DNA of 55,096 nt, from positions 1-55,096 of the forward strand of contig NZ_JACOIJ010000023.1 in the NCBI RefSeq assembly GCF_014692495.1, in the 5' to 3' direction. A model generated the notes under the pieces. The model had not been told where the DNA came from, did no database searches, and saw only the letters and a list, made by a program, of their open reading frames with translations. Of the stretch, positions 35,724 to 44,111 are shown piece by piece. The position numbers and the translations under genes are program-made. Numbering within the stretch: position 1 is the first letter of the stretch; the number at the start of each line of letters is the position of its first letter. The DNA comes from Sphingobacterium litopenaei. Its GTDB lineage: Bacteria; Bacteroidota; Bacteroidia; Sphingobacteriales; Sphingobacteriaceae.

Positions 35724-36359
35724 ATGCGTTATCTCACTCTCTTATTTCTATTTCTGTCAATTCAGCACTTTTCTGTTGCGCAATCTCGAAAAGTAGCTTT
35801 TAAGACAGATTATGGTACTATCAAAGTGCTGCTTTATGATTTTACACCCCAGCATCGCGATTTGATATTGAATTCCATAAAAGATTCTATATATCAAGGT
35901 GCATTATTCAATCGAATTATCGAGAATTTCGTGGTGCAAGGAGGAGAGCATGATATTGATATTGCTAAAAGAGAAGCTGCTGACCCAACAGGGAATAAAC
36001 CTCGTTTAGCTGGAGAGTTTGATGCTCGAGCCTTCCATAAAATGGGCGCATTAGGTCAAGGTCGTGATGATAACCCAGAAAAAGCTTCATTTTTGAATCA
36101 AATCTATTTTGTGGTTGGTAAAAAAGTCTCAGAAGAAGATTTACAGTCTTTGGAAGCTAAGAAAGGTCGAAAGTTTACTAAAGAACAACGTGAAGAATAT
36201 TTGAAAAATGGTGGCCTTCCACGTTTGGATGGCGATTATACTGTTTTTGGTGAGATATATGAAGGAATGGAAGTAATTATGACTATTAGTCGCTTCAAAA
36301 CCGATAAGGATGATTTTCCATTGTCACCTGTTAGGTTTTCGGTTAGTGTTATAGAATAA
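35724..36359 (+). CDS. Exported cyclophilin-type peptidyl-prolyl isomerase
   Basis: About 211 residues starting at the ATG at 35724, which begins the signal peptide MRYLTLLFLFLSIQHFSVAQ; the longer frame to 35685 has no signal logic. The cyclophilin core is diverged: LFNRIIENFVVQGG, then GALGQGRDDNPEKASFLNQI, with an inserted charged helix (EEDLQSLEAKKGRKFTKEQ). It probably helps fold periplasmic or outer membrane proteins. Confidence 0.85.
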   Translation: MRYLTLLFLFLSIQHFSVAQSRKVAFKTDYGTIKVLLYDFTPQHRDLILNSIKDSIYQGALFNRIIENFVVQGGEHDIDIAKREAADPTGNKPRLAGEFDARAFHKMGALGQGRDDNPEKASFLNQIYFVVGKKVSEEDLQSLEAKKGRKFTKEQREEYLKNGGLPRLDGDYTVFGEIYEGMEVIMTISRFKTDKDDFPLSPVRFSVSVIE

Positions 36360-36383
36360 TTTAGAAGAGAGTAAGAAAACGTA

Positions 36384-36464
36384 TTCGTCATTTCGACGAA
36401 GAATGAGGAGAAATCTAAAAGTATGATGAATAAATTATATTCATTTTACCAGATTTCTCCTCAT
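36384..36464. repeat. Intergenic inverted repeat resembling a Bacteroidota interspersed repeat
   Basis: TTCGTC-ATTTC-GACGAA (36384-36400) is a small hairpin; a second pair, ATGAGGAGAAATCT (36403-36416) and its exact complement (36451-36464), encloses 34 nt. The phrase CGTCATTTCGACGAAG followed by GGAGAAATCT resembles short repeats scattered in many Bacteroidota genomes, from memory. It fills the gap between the cyclophilin and the kinase gene and could also stop transcription from both. Confidence 0.55.
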
Positions 36465-36485
36465 GGTTGAATGAAGCAAATATTA

Positions 36486-37103
36486 TTATTTAAATAATCC
36501 GTACAATTCGGCGTCAATCTTTTCTTTGATATAACCTAAATCTTCAGGATTGTTCGCAAAGTCTAAGTTGTCTTTGTCTAAGATTAACAATTTGCCATCC
36601 GTATAATTATTAATCCATTTTTCGTATTTTTCATTCAATTTAGACAAATAATCCAAACGAATAGCTGATTCGTAATCACGACCACGTTTTTGGATATTGT
36701 TAACCAATGTTGGCACTGACGCCTTTAAGTAAATCAACAAATCCGGTGGTTTGATATAGTGGATGATGCTTTGAAAAATATTGCTGTAATTATCAAAATC
36801 ACGCGCACTCATCAAGCCCATGTCGTACAAGTTCTCGGCAAAGATGTAAGCATCTTCATAGATGGTACGATCTTGAATCATGTTTGTGCCTTTGGATTGT
36901 TGTTCTACGATATGTCTAAAGCGACTATTCAAGAAAAATATCTGCAGATTGAAAGCCCAACGCTTCATGTCGCTGTAAAAATCCTCTAAATAAGGATTGT
37001 TGTCCACCGCTTCAAATTGTGGCTCAAAATTTAAGTGTTGTGCCAACAATTTTGTCAATGTGGTTTTGCCAGCTCCTATATTCCCTACAATTGCAATATG
37101 CAT
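36486..37103 (-). CDS. Deoxynucleoside kinase
   Basis: A 205-residue kinase of the dCK/dGK/dNK family that phosphorylates salvage deoxynucleosides with ATP. The P-loop is GNIGAGKTTL, the substrate motif is EAVDNNPYLEDFY, the catalytic/Arg motif is QDRTIYEDAYIF (the DRS-like motif), and RGRDYESAIRLDYL forms the lid. Which base it prefers cannot be told by eye. The gene follows trpS by 8 bp in the same direction. Confidence 0.9.
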   Translation of the reverse strand: MHIAIVGNIGAGKTTLTKLLAQHLNFEPQFEAVDNNPYLEDFYSDMKRWAFNLQIFFLNSRFRHIVEQQSKGTNMIQDRTIYEDAYIFAENLYDMGLMSARDFDNYSNIFQSIIHYIKPPDLLIYLKASVPTLVNNIQKRGRDYESAIRLDYLSKLNEKYEKWINNYTDGKLLILDKDNLDFANNPEDLGYIKEKIDAELYGLFK

Positions 37104-37111
37104 AACTTATT

Positions 37112-38110
37112 CTAATATAGTTTTTTAAGACCTATAATTTCTCTTACTTCTTTAATTGTTTTTTGTGCACTCGCTTGCGCTTTTTCAGCACCTAATTTAA
37201 TCACTTTTCTGATGTATTCATCGTCATTCGTGATATCTTCAATACGTGAACGAACAGGTTCTGTAGCGATGACCATATCTTCCGCCAATTGCTTTTTGAA
37301 GTCCCCGTAGCGAATTTCACATTTATTGTATAATTCATCAAAGTGGGCTAAAGTGTCGTCAGAAGAAACCACTTTCATCAAATCGAATAGATTTTGAATA
37401 GCTTCTGGTTTAGCTTGATTTGGTTCTGTAGGTCCTGAATCCGAAACAGCACGCATAATTTTTTTACGAATTACTTCAGGTGCATCAGATAAATAAATAC
37501 AGTCCGCTTCGCCGTTTGATTTACCCATTTTGCCTTGACCACTCAAACCTGGCACTTTCACTAGTTTATCCGAATAACTAAATGCAAAAGCTTCTTTGAA
37601 ATAATCTGTTTTATACAAATGATTGAAGCGATTCGCAAATGTACGTGTCATTTCCAAATGTTGCTCTTGATCTTTTCCTACAGGAACCTTAGTTCCGTGA
37701 TGTAACAAAATATCACAAGCCATTAAAACAGGATAAGTTAATAAACCAGCATTTACGTTGTCAGGGTTAGAACGTACTTTATCTTTAAATGAAGTAGAGC
37801 GTTCTAATTCGCCTAAATAGGCATTCATATTCATGTACAAGTAGAGTTCTGCAACTTCAGGTACATCGGATTGAATGTATATAGTTGATTTTTCGGGATC
37901 AATACCGGCAGCTAAATATTCTACCACCACATTGCGCACTGTAGATTGCAAATCCTGTGGAGTAGGATGTGTCGTCAATGAATGTAAGTCAGCTATAAAA
38001 AAGAAGCAATTGTACTCATTTTGCATCTTGACAAAATTACTCAATGCTCCGTAGTAGTTTCCTAAGTGTAATTTTCCGGTACTTCTGATACCGCTAACAA
38101 CTGTTTCCAT
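37112..38110 (-). CDS. trpS: Tryptophanyl-tRNA synthetase
   Basis: A 332-residue class I aminoacyl-tRNA synthetase. The N-terminal GIRSTGKLHLGNYYGAL carries the HxGN signature (LHLGN) and the second motif is GKMGKSNGEAD, a KMSKS variant with Gly in place of Ser. YPVLMACDILLHHGTKVPVGKDQ forms the tryptophan and tRNA site. Length and order of motifs are normal. It is upstream of and probably co-transcribed with the deoxynucleoside kinase. Confidence 0.97.
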   Translation of the reverse strand: METVVSGIRSTGKLHLGNYYGALSNFVKMQNEYNCFFFIADLHSLTTHPTPQDLQSTVRNVVVEYLAAGIDPEKSTIYIQSDVPEVAELYLYMNMNAYLGELERSTSFKDKVRSNPDNVNAGLLTYPVLMACDILLHHGTKVPVGKDQEQHLEMTRTFANRFNHLYKTDYFKEAFAFSYSDKLVKVPGLSGQGKMGKSNGEADCIYLSDAPEVIRKKIMRAVSDSGPTEPNQAKPEAIQNLFDLMKVVSSDDTLAHFDELYNKCEIRYGDFKKQLAEDMVIATEPVRSRIEDITNDDEYIRKVIKLGAEKAQASAQKTIKEVREIIGLKKLY

Positions 38111-38311
38111 ATGACGCGAAATTAAGCAATTATTCTTGAAAATCGGAATCTAAAAGTATGCAGCATTAGTCATTTGTATGTATAAAAAATATTTATGTTC
38201 CGCTTTTCAATTCCGCATGAACTGTCCAATTTTATTCTAATCTTAAAGTAAATAGTTGAAAAATAATTTCAACCTTTGCAAACGGATTTATCTTATCGTT
38301 GTTTTTATTTT

Positions 38312-39007
38312 ATGATTCAGTTAATTATTAAAATTTCAACGTTTATTTTGTTAGTGCTATCGCTACAAGCGCATGCACAAGAGCCTTTCAAATTTGAAGA
38401 TGAGCTATGCCAATACCAAGGAATATTTGATACTACGCTTTATACCACAAATCAATTAGCTGACACCTATAAATTGGTAAGAGGTGAATATGGATTGTAC
38501 ACAAACGATGAAGATCAACTGCATGAGGATTATAAAAATGCAAAAGAAGAGATAAACAGCTTAGACATTGTCAATATCAAATATTTCCAGTCTTTAAAAG
38601 ATTCTTTGCTTACTTTTTTGGATGCTACATATCAAATAAAGAATGTAGAATTCCAAGCTAGAAAAGGAGAGACGAAGGAACTCTTGAAACACTATCAAAA
38701 TAACCTAACCGTTAAATTATACGCTGAATCCCTACATAGTGGAGGTGAAAAACTGCTTAAGGCATATGAACAGTTGACTAAAGAGCAAATGAAGAATAAC
38801 GGTTCACCAGAAATTCTTTGGGAAGAATACTTAAAAAATAGTAAGTCAGCACAAGCACAAGAAATTGCTTTCGAACGTGTATTAAGCTATGGCTGGTGGA
38901 ATGCCGTAAACAATCTTTTGCCCCACATAAACAATGATGGTACGCAATTCGAAGAATTTGTAAAATTGTTTAAAGAAGTAAAAACCATTGATTGCGATGA
39001 AGTGTAA
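38312..39007 (+). CDS. Exported protein of unknown function
   Basis: About 231 residues from the ATG at 38312 (MIQLIIKISTFILLVLSLQA, a signal peptide ending AHAQ); the upstream frame to 38276 has no signal character. The mature protein is helical and charged, with two cysteines (ELCQY near the start and IDCDEV at the end) that could pair. I do not recognise the family. Its stop is 5 bp from the stop of the convergent nuclease gene. Confidence 0.65.
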   Translation: MIQLIIKISTFILLVLSLQAHAQEPFKFEDELCQYQGIFDTTLYTTNQLADTYKLVRGEYGLYTNDEDQLHEDYKNAKEEINSLDIVNIKYFQSLKDSLLTFLDATYQIKNVEFQARKGETKELLKHYQNNLTVKLYAESLHSGGEKLLKAYEQLTKEQMKNNGSPEILWEEYLKNSKSAQAQEIAFERVLSYGWWNAVNNLLPHINNDGTQFEEFVKLFKEVKTIDCDEV

Positions 39008-39012
39008 TTATT

Positions 39013-39861
39013 TTACAACTTCAAATGTTCTAATGGACTTTCAACTAATTCTTGCGCCTCTTTTAAGATTTTATACTTCTTATTATCGTCTGCTTGAATT
39101 ACCTGTAAAAATTTAGGATCTCGAATTACATCTTTTACCAAAATACACTGTGCTTTCAGCAGTCTAGCTTTGTCATCTGCAGACAAAGTAGTCAAACATG
39201 TTATAGGATATTCACCGTTGCTATCGACAATTACTTTGATACTTCTTTTTTCAGGATAATCCCAAGCTAGCAAGTTCATTTTGTAATGCTCTCCAAAAGT
39301 CTTGGAATCTGCTGTCAGATACGCATTAGTCACTAACCAGCCTTGTGTGACTTGTAATGTTTTGTTGAAGAAAGTATAAGGCTTATTGCTGATGTCTTGC
39401 ACTCGAGATAAAAAATACATTGGAGTTGTTACAGATATTTTGGCATCCACATCGTTTCTGAATTTACATTCTATAGCGAGTAAATTATTGCCTTTAGAGG
39501 CTACCACATCAATTTCGTGCGTTACTGCATGTCCTTGGATGGTCTGCCCTGTAATAGCTTTGTATCCATCTTCTTGAAACATACGAGCTACCCATTTTTC
39601 AAAATAAAAACCTTCTGGCCCCAAATCACGTAGCGCTTTTTTTAAACTATAACGCGCCGCATAAGTATTGCGTGTTAATTTTAGTTCATCGAAAGCAATC
39701 TCATATAGCTCACGTGTACTTATACCATCGTAAATTTTTGGTTTTAATGCATCAAAAACTTGATTTACTTCCTTATCAGAAGCACCAGAACGGGACAAAG
39801 AATGGCGAAGGCTATTGGGGTTGAAATCTACTAATTCTCCAGAATGCTTTTTAACTTTCAT
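39013..39861 (-). CDS. ATP-cone domain fused to Mrr-like restriction endonuclease
   Basis: A 282-residue cytosolic protein. Residues ~1-85 look like an ATP-cone, the nucleotide-sensing domain of ribonucleotide reductase and NrdR: KVKKHSGELVDFNPNSLRHS and SGASDKEVNQVFDALKPKIY. Residues ~100-205 resemble the Mrr/PD-(D/E)xK fold: FEKWVARMFQEDGY, EIDVVASKGNNLLAIECKFRN (Asp then Glu-x-Lys), and later TQGWLVTNAYLTADSKTFG. The final ~75 residues are unassigned. It could be a DNA nuclease gated by the ATP/dATP level. No methyltransferase lies beside it. Confidence 0.75.
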   Translation of the reverse strand: MKVKKHSGELVDFNPNSLRHSLSRSGASDKEVNQVFDALKPKIYDGISTRELYEIAFDELKLTRNTYAARYSLKKALRDLGPEGFYFEKWVARMFQEDGYKAITGQTIQGHAVTHEIDVVASKGNNLLAIECKFRNDVDAKISVTTPMYFLSRVQDISNKPYTFFNKTLQVTQGWLVTNAYLTADSKTFGEHYKMNLLAWDYPEKRSIKVIVDSNGEYPITCLTTLSADDKARLLKAQCILVKDVIRDPKFLQVIQADDNKKYKILKEAQELVESPLEHLKL

Positions 39862-39980
39862 AATTTATAAATCTGATGGTTAAAATACTATTCTCCTTGT
39901 AATTTTCAAAAAAAATAAATGCGAGCAAGCAAACAAAGTTTAGGGTTGAATGTTTAATAATTGAACACAAAATCAAAACT

Positions 39981-40283
39981 ATGAACACACTAATAAATTA
40001 TGCTATAGATAAAATCAAAAGAAAAGTAGACGAAGGTTGTGTAGATGGAAATGTAGGTACTTCGGAGCGTATACTTTCAGTTGTTGCTGGTGGATTAATT
40101 TTAAGTATTAGTGTTAGACAACTCTTAAAAAATCCGATTACAGCGATTTCAGGTGTAGGGTTAGGGGGGGCTTTAGTGTACCGTGGAATTACAGGAAAAT
40201 GTACTATCAAAGCAGCCGTAGATCAACTTGCTAACGAAAAAGATGAAGTAACGGTAATAGAACATCGGTACTTTGTAAAATAG
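39981..40283 (+). CDS. DUF2892 membrane protein
   Basis: A 100-residue protein with GNVGTSERILSVVAGGLIL and a second hydrophobic segment GVGLGGALVYRGITGKC, the YgaP-like DUF2892 pattern. The second helix is followed by the family's GKC motif. Function is unknown; it is often found with stress genes. A 16-bp-stem terminator follows 23 bp downstream. Confidence 0.75.
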   Translation: MNTLINYAIDKIKRKVDEGCVDGNVGTSERILSVVAGGLILSISVRQLLKNPITAISGVGLGGALVYRGITGKCTIKAAVDQLANEKDEVTVIEHRYFVK

Positions 40284-40305
40284 GTTAATAATCAATTCTC
40301 ATTGT

Positions 40306-40347
40306 ATAATGGTCAAAAATTCTTAATTTTTGACCATTATCTTTTTT
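40306..40347 (+). terminator. Strong terminator between DUF2892 gene and sirtuin
   Basis: ATAATGGTCAAAAATT and its exact complement form a 16-bp stem with a 3-nt loop, followed by CTTTTTT. The sirtuin ATG at 40351 is 3 nt beyond the T-run. Confidence 0.8.
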
Positions 40348-40350
40348 ATT

Positions 40351-41052
40351 ATGTCTAGAAAGAAAATAGTTGTATTTACAGGTGCGGGTATTTCCGCAGA
40401 AAGCGGATTGCAAACATTCCGAGGAACGGATGGTCTTTGGGAAGGTCATCGGATAGAAGATGTAGCGACACCAGAGGCATGGATCAAGGATCCTGAAAAG
40501 GTACTTCGTTTCTATAATATTCGCCGTAAAGCCTGTCGTGAGGCGCAGCCTAATGCGGGACACCTAGCTTTGGTAGAATTAGAAAAATATGCTGATGTGT
40601 ATATTATCACTCAAAATATAGATGACTTACATGAACGAGCTGGAAGCAAAAATATACTACATCTACACGGTGAAATTATGAAAGCTCAATCCTCAAGAGA
40701 GTCAAGATTGGTGTATCCTTTGGACAAGGATGAAATTACGCTAGATGATGTCTGTGAATTAGGTTCCCCTCTGCGTCCCAATGTTGTTTGGTTTGGAGAA
40801 TATGCTCCCAATATGATGATAGCAAATAGAGTAGTAAGTGATGCAGATATACTATTGGTAGTAGGAACTTCTTTAAAAGTCTATCCAGCGGCATACCTTC
40901 TTGACGAAGCGCCAGACTCCTGCAAAATTATTTTAATTGATCCCAATCCTAATGCAATTCGATTAAATTCAAAGGTTGAAATTATTAAAGGAAAAGCTGC
41001 TTCGGAATTACCCAAGTGGATAGAAAACTTTGCCAAATATAATTTTGAATAA
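40351..41052 (+). CDS. Sirtuin-type NAD-dependent deacylase (class III)
   Basis: About 233 residues from the ATG at 40351 (a TTG at 40330 lies inside the terminator hairpin). GAGISAESGLQTFRG binds NAD, ITQNIDDLHERAG and HLHGE hold the catalytic His, and VVGTSLKVYPAAYL completes the fold. The pair Tyr-x-x-Arg in RFYNIRR is the hallmark of SIRT5/CobB-like enzymes that prefer succinyl- or malonyl-lysine. The zinc-binding cysteines are missing: only one Cys (VCELGS) occurs between HLHGE and NVVWFGE. It is monocistronic. Confidence 0.88.
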   Translation: MSRKKIVVFTGAGISAESGLQTFRGTDGLWEGHRIEDVATPEAWIKDPEKVLRFYNIRRKACREAQPNAGHLALVELEKYADVYIITQNIDDLHERAGSKNILHLHGEIMKAQSSRESRLVYPLDKDEITLDDVCELGSPLRPNVVWFGEYAPNMMIANRVVSDADILLVVGTSLKVYPAAYLLDEAPDSCKIILIDPNPNAIRLNSKVEIIKGKAASELPKWIENFAKYNFE

Positions 41053-41135
41053 ATATTTAATTTGTTAAATATCAATGAATTGTATAAATTATCTAACTTA
41101 CTTATTGATAACAAAGTGTTAATTAAGATATTTTA

Positions 41136-41174
41136 AATATCAGGATGCCAAATTATATTTGGTATCCTGATATT
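41136..41174. terminator. Inverted repeat, probable terminator
   Basis: AATATCAGGATGCCAAA pairs with TTTGGTATCCTGATATT over 17 bp with one G-T pair. It lies between the sirtuin and the small gene on the opposite strand and could serve both. Confidence 0.65.
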
Positions 41175-41230
41175 ATTGAATTTAACTACATTATTAACAG
41201 GTGTTTACAATAATTATTTAAATAAAGTAT

Positions 41231-41476
41231 TTAATTGTATTTATTATAAGTATCAATAAAAGCTGTTCGCATATTGGAAAAATTTTCTAATACTTTACTT
41301 ATAAAGTCTTCGTCTAAAATTTCAAAAACTCCATTCACTCCGTTTAAAATATCGGCTTCTGCTATTTTGTAAGTCTGTTCCAAAGAACCCTGTTCAAACT
41401 TGATAATATATTTTTGATTCATCCCGAAAATGGTAATCTTACATTCGGGATGTGGTAATTCTGCTAATGTCCTCAT
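41231..41476 (-). CDS. Small protein of unknown function
   Basis: An 81-residue protein beginning MRTLAELPHPECKITIFGMN with two beta-strands (CKITIFGMNQKYIIKFEQGS) then helices (LEQTYKIAEADILNGVNGVF). Soluble, no signal peptide, one cysteine. I do not recognise it. Codon use and patterning look genuine. Confidence 0.55.
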   Translation of the reverse strand: MRTLAELPHPECKITIFGMNQKYIIKFEQGSLEQTYKIAEADILNGVNGVFEILDEDFISKVLENFSNMRTAFIDTYNKYN

Positions 41477-41539
41477 GCTCGTATACTATAATTCGTTACA
41501 AAGAAACTAATAAATCTACTAACGCAAAGCAAAAAAATG

Positions 41540-41567
41540 AAAGGAATAACCTTGCGATTATTCCTTT
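41540..41567 (-). terminator. Terminator of gdhA
   Basis: AAAGGAATAA and TTATTCCTTT form a 10-bp stem; on the minus strand it is followed by CATTTTTTTGC, a good T-run. Confidence 0.75.
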
Positions 41568-41596
41568 ATGAATTAAACAATTAAAAATTAATAATT

Positions 41597-42928
41597 CTAT
41601 AAAACACCTTGCGCTTTCATAGCTTCGGCGACTTTGATAAATCCACCCAAGTTTGCACCTTTTAGGTAATTTATATAACCGTCTTTTTCTTTTCCGTAAC
41701 GCACGCATGTTTTATAGATGTTTTCCATAATAGCTTTCAAACGGTCGTCTACTTTGGCTGAATTCCATTGTTGACCAATTGAGTTTTGGGACATCTCTAA
41801 ACCAGACACGGCTACACCACCAGCATTTGCTGCCTTACCTGGAGCATAGGCAATTTTTGCTTGATGGAATACTTTTATTGCCTCAGCTGTAGATGGCATA
41901 TTTGCGCCTTCAGCTACGCATGTACAGCCGTTCGCAATAAGCTGCTTGGCATCAGCCTCATTCAATTCATTTTGTGTAGCACAAGGAAGCGCAATATCAC
42001 ATGCGAATTGCCAAGGTTTTTCACCGGCATGGAAAGTGGCAGATGGGTATTTCTCAGGGAAGGATTCTAAATTCCTTCCTAATTTAGCAATGTAAGTTAG
42101 TTTTTCATGTGTAAAGCCGTCTTTATCATAAATAGTCCCCGTGCTGTTTGACAAGGTGATTACTTTAGCTCCGAAAGAAAGTGCTTTTTCCGCGGCATAA
42201 TAAGCAACATTTCCTGCTCCGGAAATAGCAACTACTTTACCATCTAGTGTGTCATTTTCGTTTTCGAAAATGCTTTTTACAAAATATAAAAGACCGTATC
42301 CCGTAGCTTCAGGACGAATGTAAGAACCTCCCCATTGCACACCTTTACCTGTTAAAACACCAGTAAAATTATTTTGGATTCTTTTGTATTGTCCAAACAA
42401 ATAACCGATTTCGCGTCCGCCAACGCCAATATCACCCGCCGGAACATCGGTTTCTGATCCAATATGACGATATAATTCAGTCATAAAGGCTTGGCAAAAA
42501 CGCATAATTTCATTATCTGATTTTCCTTTAGGGTCAAAATTAGAACCGCCTTTACCACCACCAATAGGAAGACTAGTTAGTGCATTTTTAAAAACCTGCT
42601 CAAATGCTAAAAATTTTAAAATGCTAAGATTTACAGTTGGCGAAAAGCGTAACCCTCCTTTGTAAGGTCCTATAGCGCTATTCATTTGAACTCTATAACC
42701 TTTATTGACCTGTACATTGTTTTGATCATCCACCCATGCGACACGGAATGACACCACACGTTCAGGTTCTACCAATCTTTCCAAGATTTTCAGATCAGCA
42801 TACTCCGGATGATGTTCGTTAATATAAGGGATTAAATCTTCTACGACTTCAGTCACTGCTTGCAAGAATTCAGGCTCGTGAGGATTTTGACTTTCAACGT
42901 AATCAATAAAGTTTTTAAAATTTAGCAT
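41597..42928 (-). CDS. gdhA: NADP-type glutamate dehydrogenase
   Basis: A 443-residue hexameric-type enzyme that converts 2-oxoglutarate and ammonium to glutamate. The substrate site is YKGGLRFSPTVN, then LPIGGGKGGSNFDPKGKSD with the catalytic Lys, VPAGDIGVGGREIGYLFG, and the nucleotide fold GKVVAISGAGNVAYYAAEKA. Length matches GdhA of enterobacteria. It is transcribed alone, with a TATATTTG -7 box 42 bp upstream. Confidence 0.96.
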   Translation of the reverse strand: MLNFKNFIDYVESQNPHEPEFLQAVTEVVEDLIPYINEHHPEYADLKILERLVEPERVVSFRVAWVDDQNNVQVNKGYRVQMNSAIGPYKGGLRFSPTVNLSILKFLAFEQVFKNALTSLPIGGGKGGSNFDPKGKSDNEIMRFCQAFMTELYRHIGSETDVPAGDIGVGGREIGYLFGQYKRIQNNFTGVLTGKGVQWGGSYIRPEATGYGLLYFVKSIFENENDTLDGKVVAISGAGNVAYYAAEKALSFGAKVITLSNSTGTIYDKDGFTHEKLTYIAKLGRNLESFPEKYPSATFHAGEKPWQFACDIALPCATQNELNEADAKQLIANGCTCVAEGANMPSTAEAIKVFHQAKIAYAPGKAANAGGVAVSGLEMSQNSIGQQWNSAKVDDRLKAIMENIYKTCVRYGKEKDGYINYLKGANLGGFIKVAEAMKAQGVL

Positions 42929-42969
42929 TTTCTATTGATAGATTTGTATTAATTTGTAATGAAATTTAC

Positions 42970-42977
42970 CAAATATA
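42970..42977 (-). promoter_or_regulatory. -7 box (TATATTTG) of gdhA
   Basis: TAnnTTTG match on the minus strand, 41 bp before the ATG. No -33 TTTG at the usual distance. Confidence 0.5.
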
Positions 42978-43112
42978 CATTTTATACCTGTGATAATACT
43001 ACTTTTAGGAAGCTTTTTGATTAAAAGTCACAAAATAATTGCAAAAGCAATCTTCAGAATAAATGTATGGTAATAATAGATAAATTAGTATCTTGATTCA
43101 AATATAACGGGC

Positions 43113-44111
43113 ATGAAGAGAATAAATTTAAAAAAATATCCGAAGGTAAAATTAATCGAGCAGCCTTCTTCTATATATCATCTAAAGAGAATAAGCAAAG
43201 CCGTAGGTGTAGATATATACATTAAACGCGATGACTTGTTTCCTGTCGGATTTGGCGGAAACAAACTTCGTAAACTGGAATATTTGTTGGGGGAGGCAGA
43301 AAAGCAAAAAGCTACCCATGTATTCACTGTCGGAGCAATTCAATCCAATCATGCGCGAATGACCGCCATTGCTGCTAAAATGTTCGGCTTTGAAATCGAA
43401 CTTTTTCTTAAAAAGTCTGTACCTGTTAAGGAGGGATCTTATTTTAACAATGGAAATATAATTCTGAATAATATTGTTAATGCAACTATTCATGAGGTTA
43501 CAGACAATGAGAAAGCCTACAGAGCTATAGAAGAGCGAAAATTGACCATAGAAAAGGAGAGTGGTAAAGTTTATGTGATTCCTGTTGGGGGCTCAAATGC
43601 ACTCGGTACATTAGGTTACGTAGACTGTTATTTTGAGATAATAAAACAGCAAAATGACATGCGCCTTCAATTTGATTTGATTGCCACAGCTTCGGGGTCT
43701 GGTGGAACACATGGAGGCTTAGTCGTAGGAAAAACACTTTCAGAAACTAAAATCAATATAAAAGCATATAATGTTGAACCAGATCAAGGCGAATTGGCAC
43801 TGCACACTTTAAAAATTGCTAACGAAGCTCTGGAATTATGTGAATCTAAAATTTCGCTTTCGGCCTCCGATACCGTGGTTTCTAATGAATATAGCGGGAC
43901 AGCATACGGCATTCCTTCGGATTTTCATATTGACACCATCAAGTTTTTAGCTAAAAATGAGGGCATCTTTTTGGATCCTGTCTATACTTCGAAAGCGTTT
44001 ACAGGATTGCTGATGGATATACAAAATAATGTGATTAAGAAAGGAGAGAAGGTGCTTTATATTCATACAGGAGGTATGCCTGGAATATTTGCCTATCCCC
44101 AATATTTTTAA
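43113..44111 (+). CDS. D-cysteine desulfhydrase / ACC deaminase-like PLP enzyme
   Basis: A 332-residue fold-type II PLP enzyme. The Schiff-base Lys is in FGGNKLRKLEYLL, the phosphate cup is ASGSGGTHGG, and QSNHARMTAIAAKM holds the conserved Gln-Ser-Asn. This matches the DcyD/ACC-deaminase family, which degrades D-cysteine to pyruvate, H2S and ammonia; a true ACC deaminase is less likely. The gene overlaps the end of the convergent CDF transporter by 4 bp. Confidence 0.85.
   Translation: MKRINLKKYPKVKLIEQPSSIYHLKRISKAVGVDIYIKRDDLFPVGFGGNKLRKLEYLLGEAEKQKATHVFTVGAIQSNHARMTAIAAKMFGFEIELFLKKSVPVKEGSYFNNGNIILNNIVNATIHEVTDNEKAYRAIEERKLTIEKESGKVYVIPVGGSNALGTLGYVDCYFEIIKQQNDMRLQFDLIATASGSGGTHGGLVVGKTLSETKINIKAYNVEPDQGELALHTLKIANEALELCESKISLSASDTVVSNEYSGTAYGIPSDFHIDTIKFLAKNEGIFLDPVYTSKAFTGLLMDIQNNVIKKGEKVLYIHTGGMPGIFAYPQYF

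Noticed and set aside
43113..44111. ACC deaminase
   Set aside because: The family cannot be split by eye, but the sequence and general occurrence favour D-cysteine desulfhydrase; ACC deaminase was not called.
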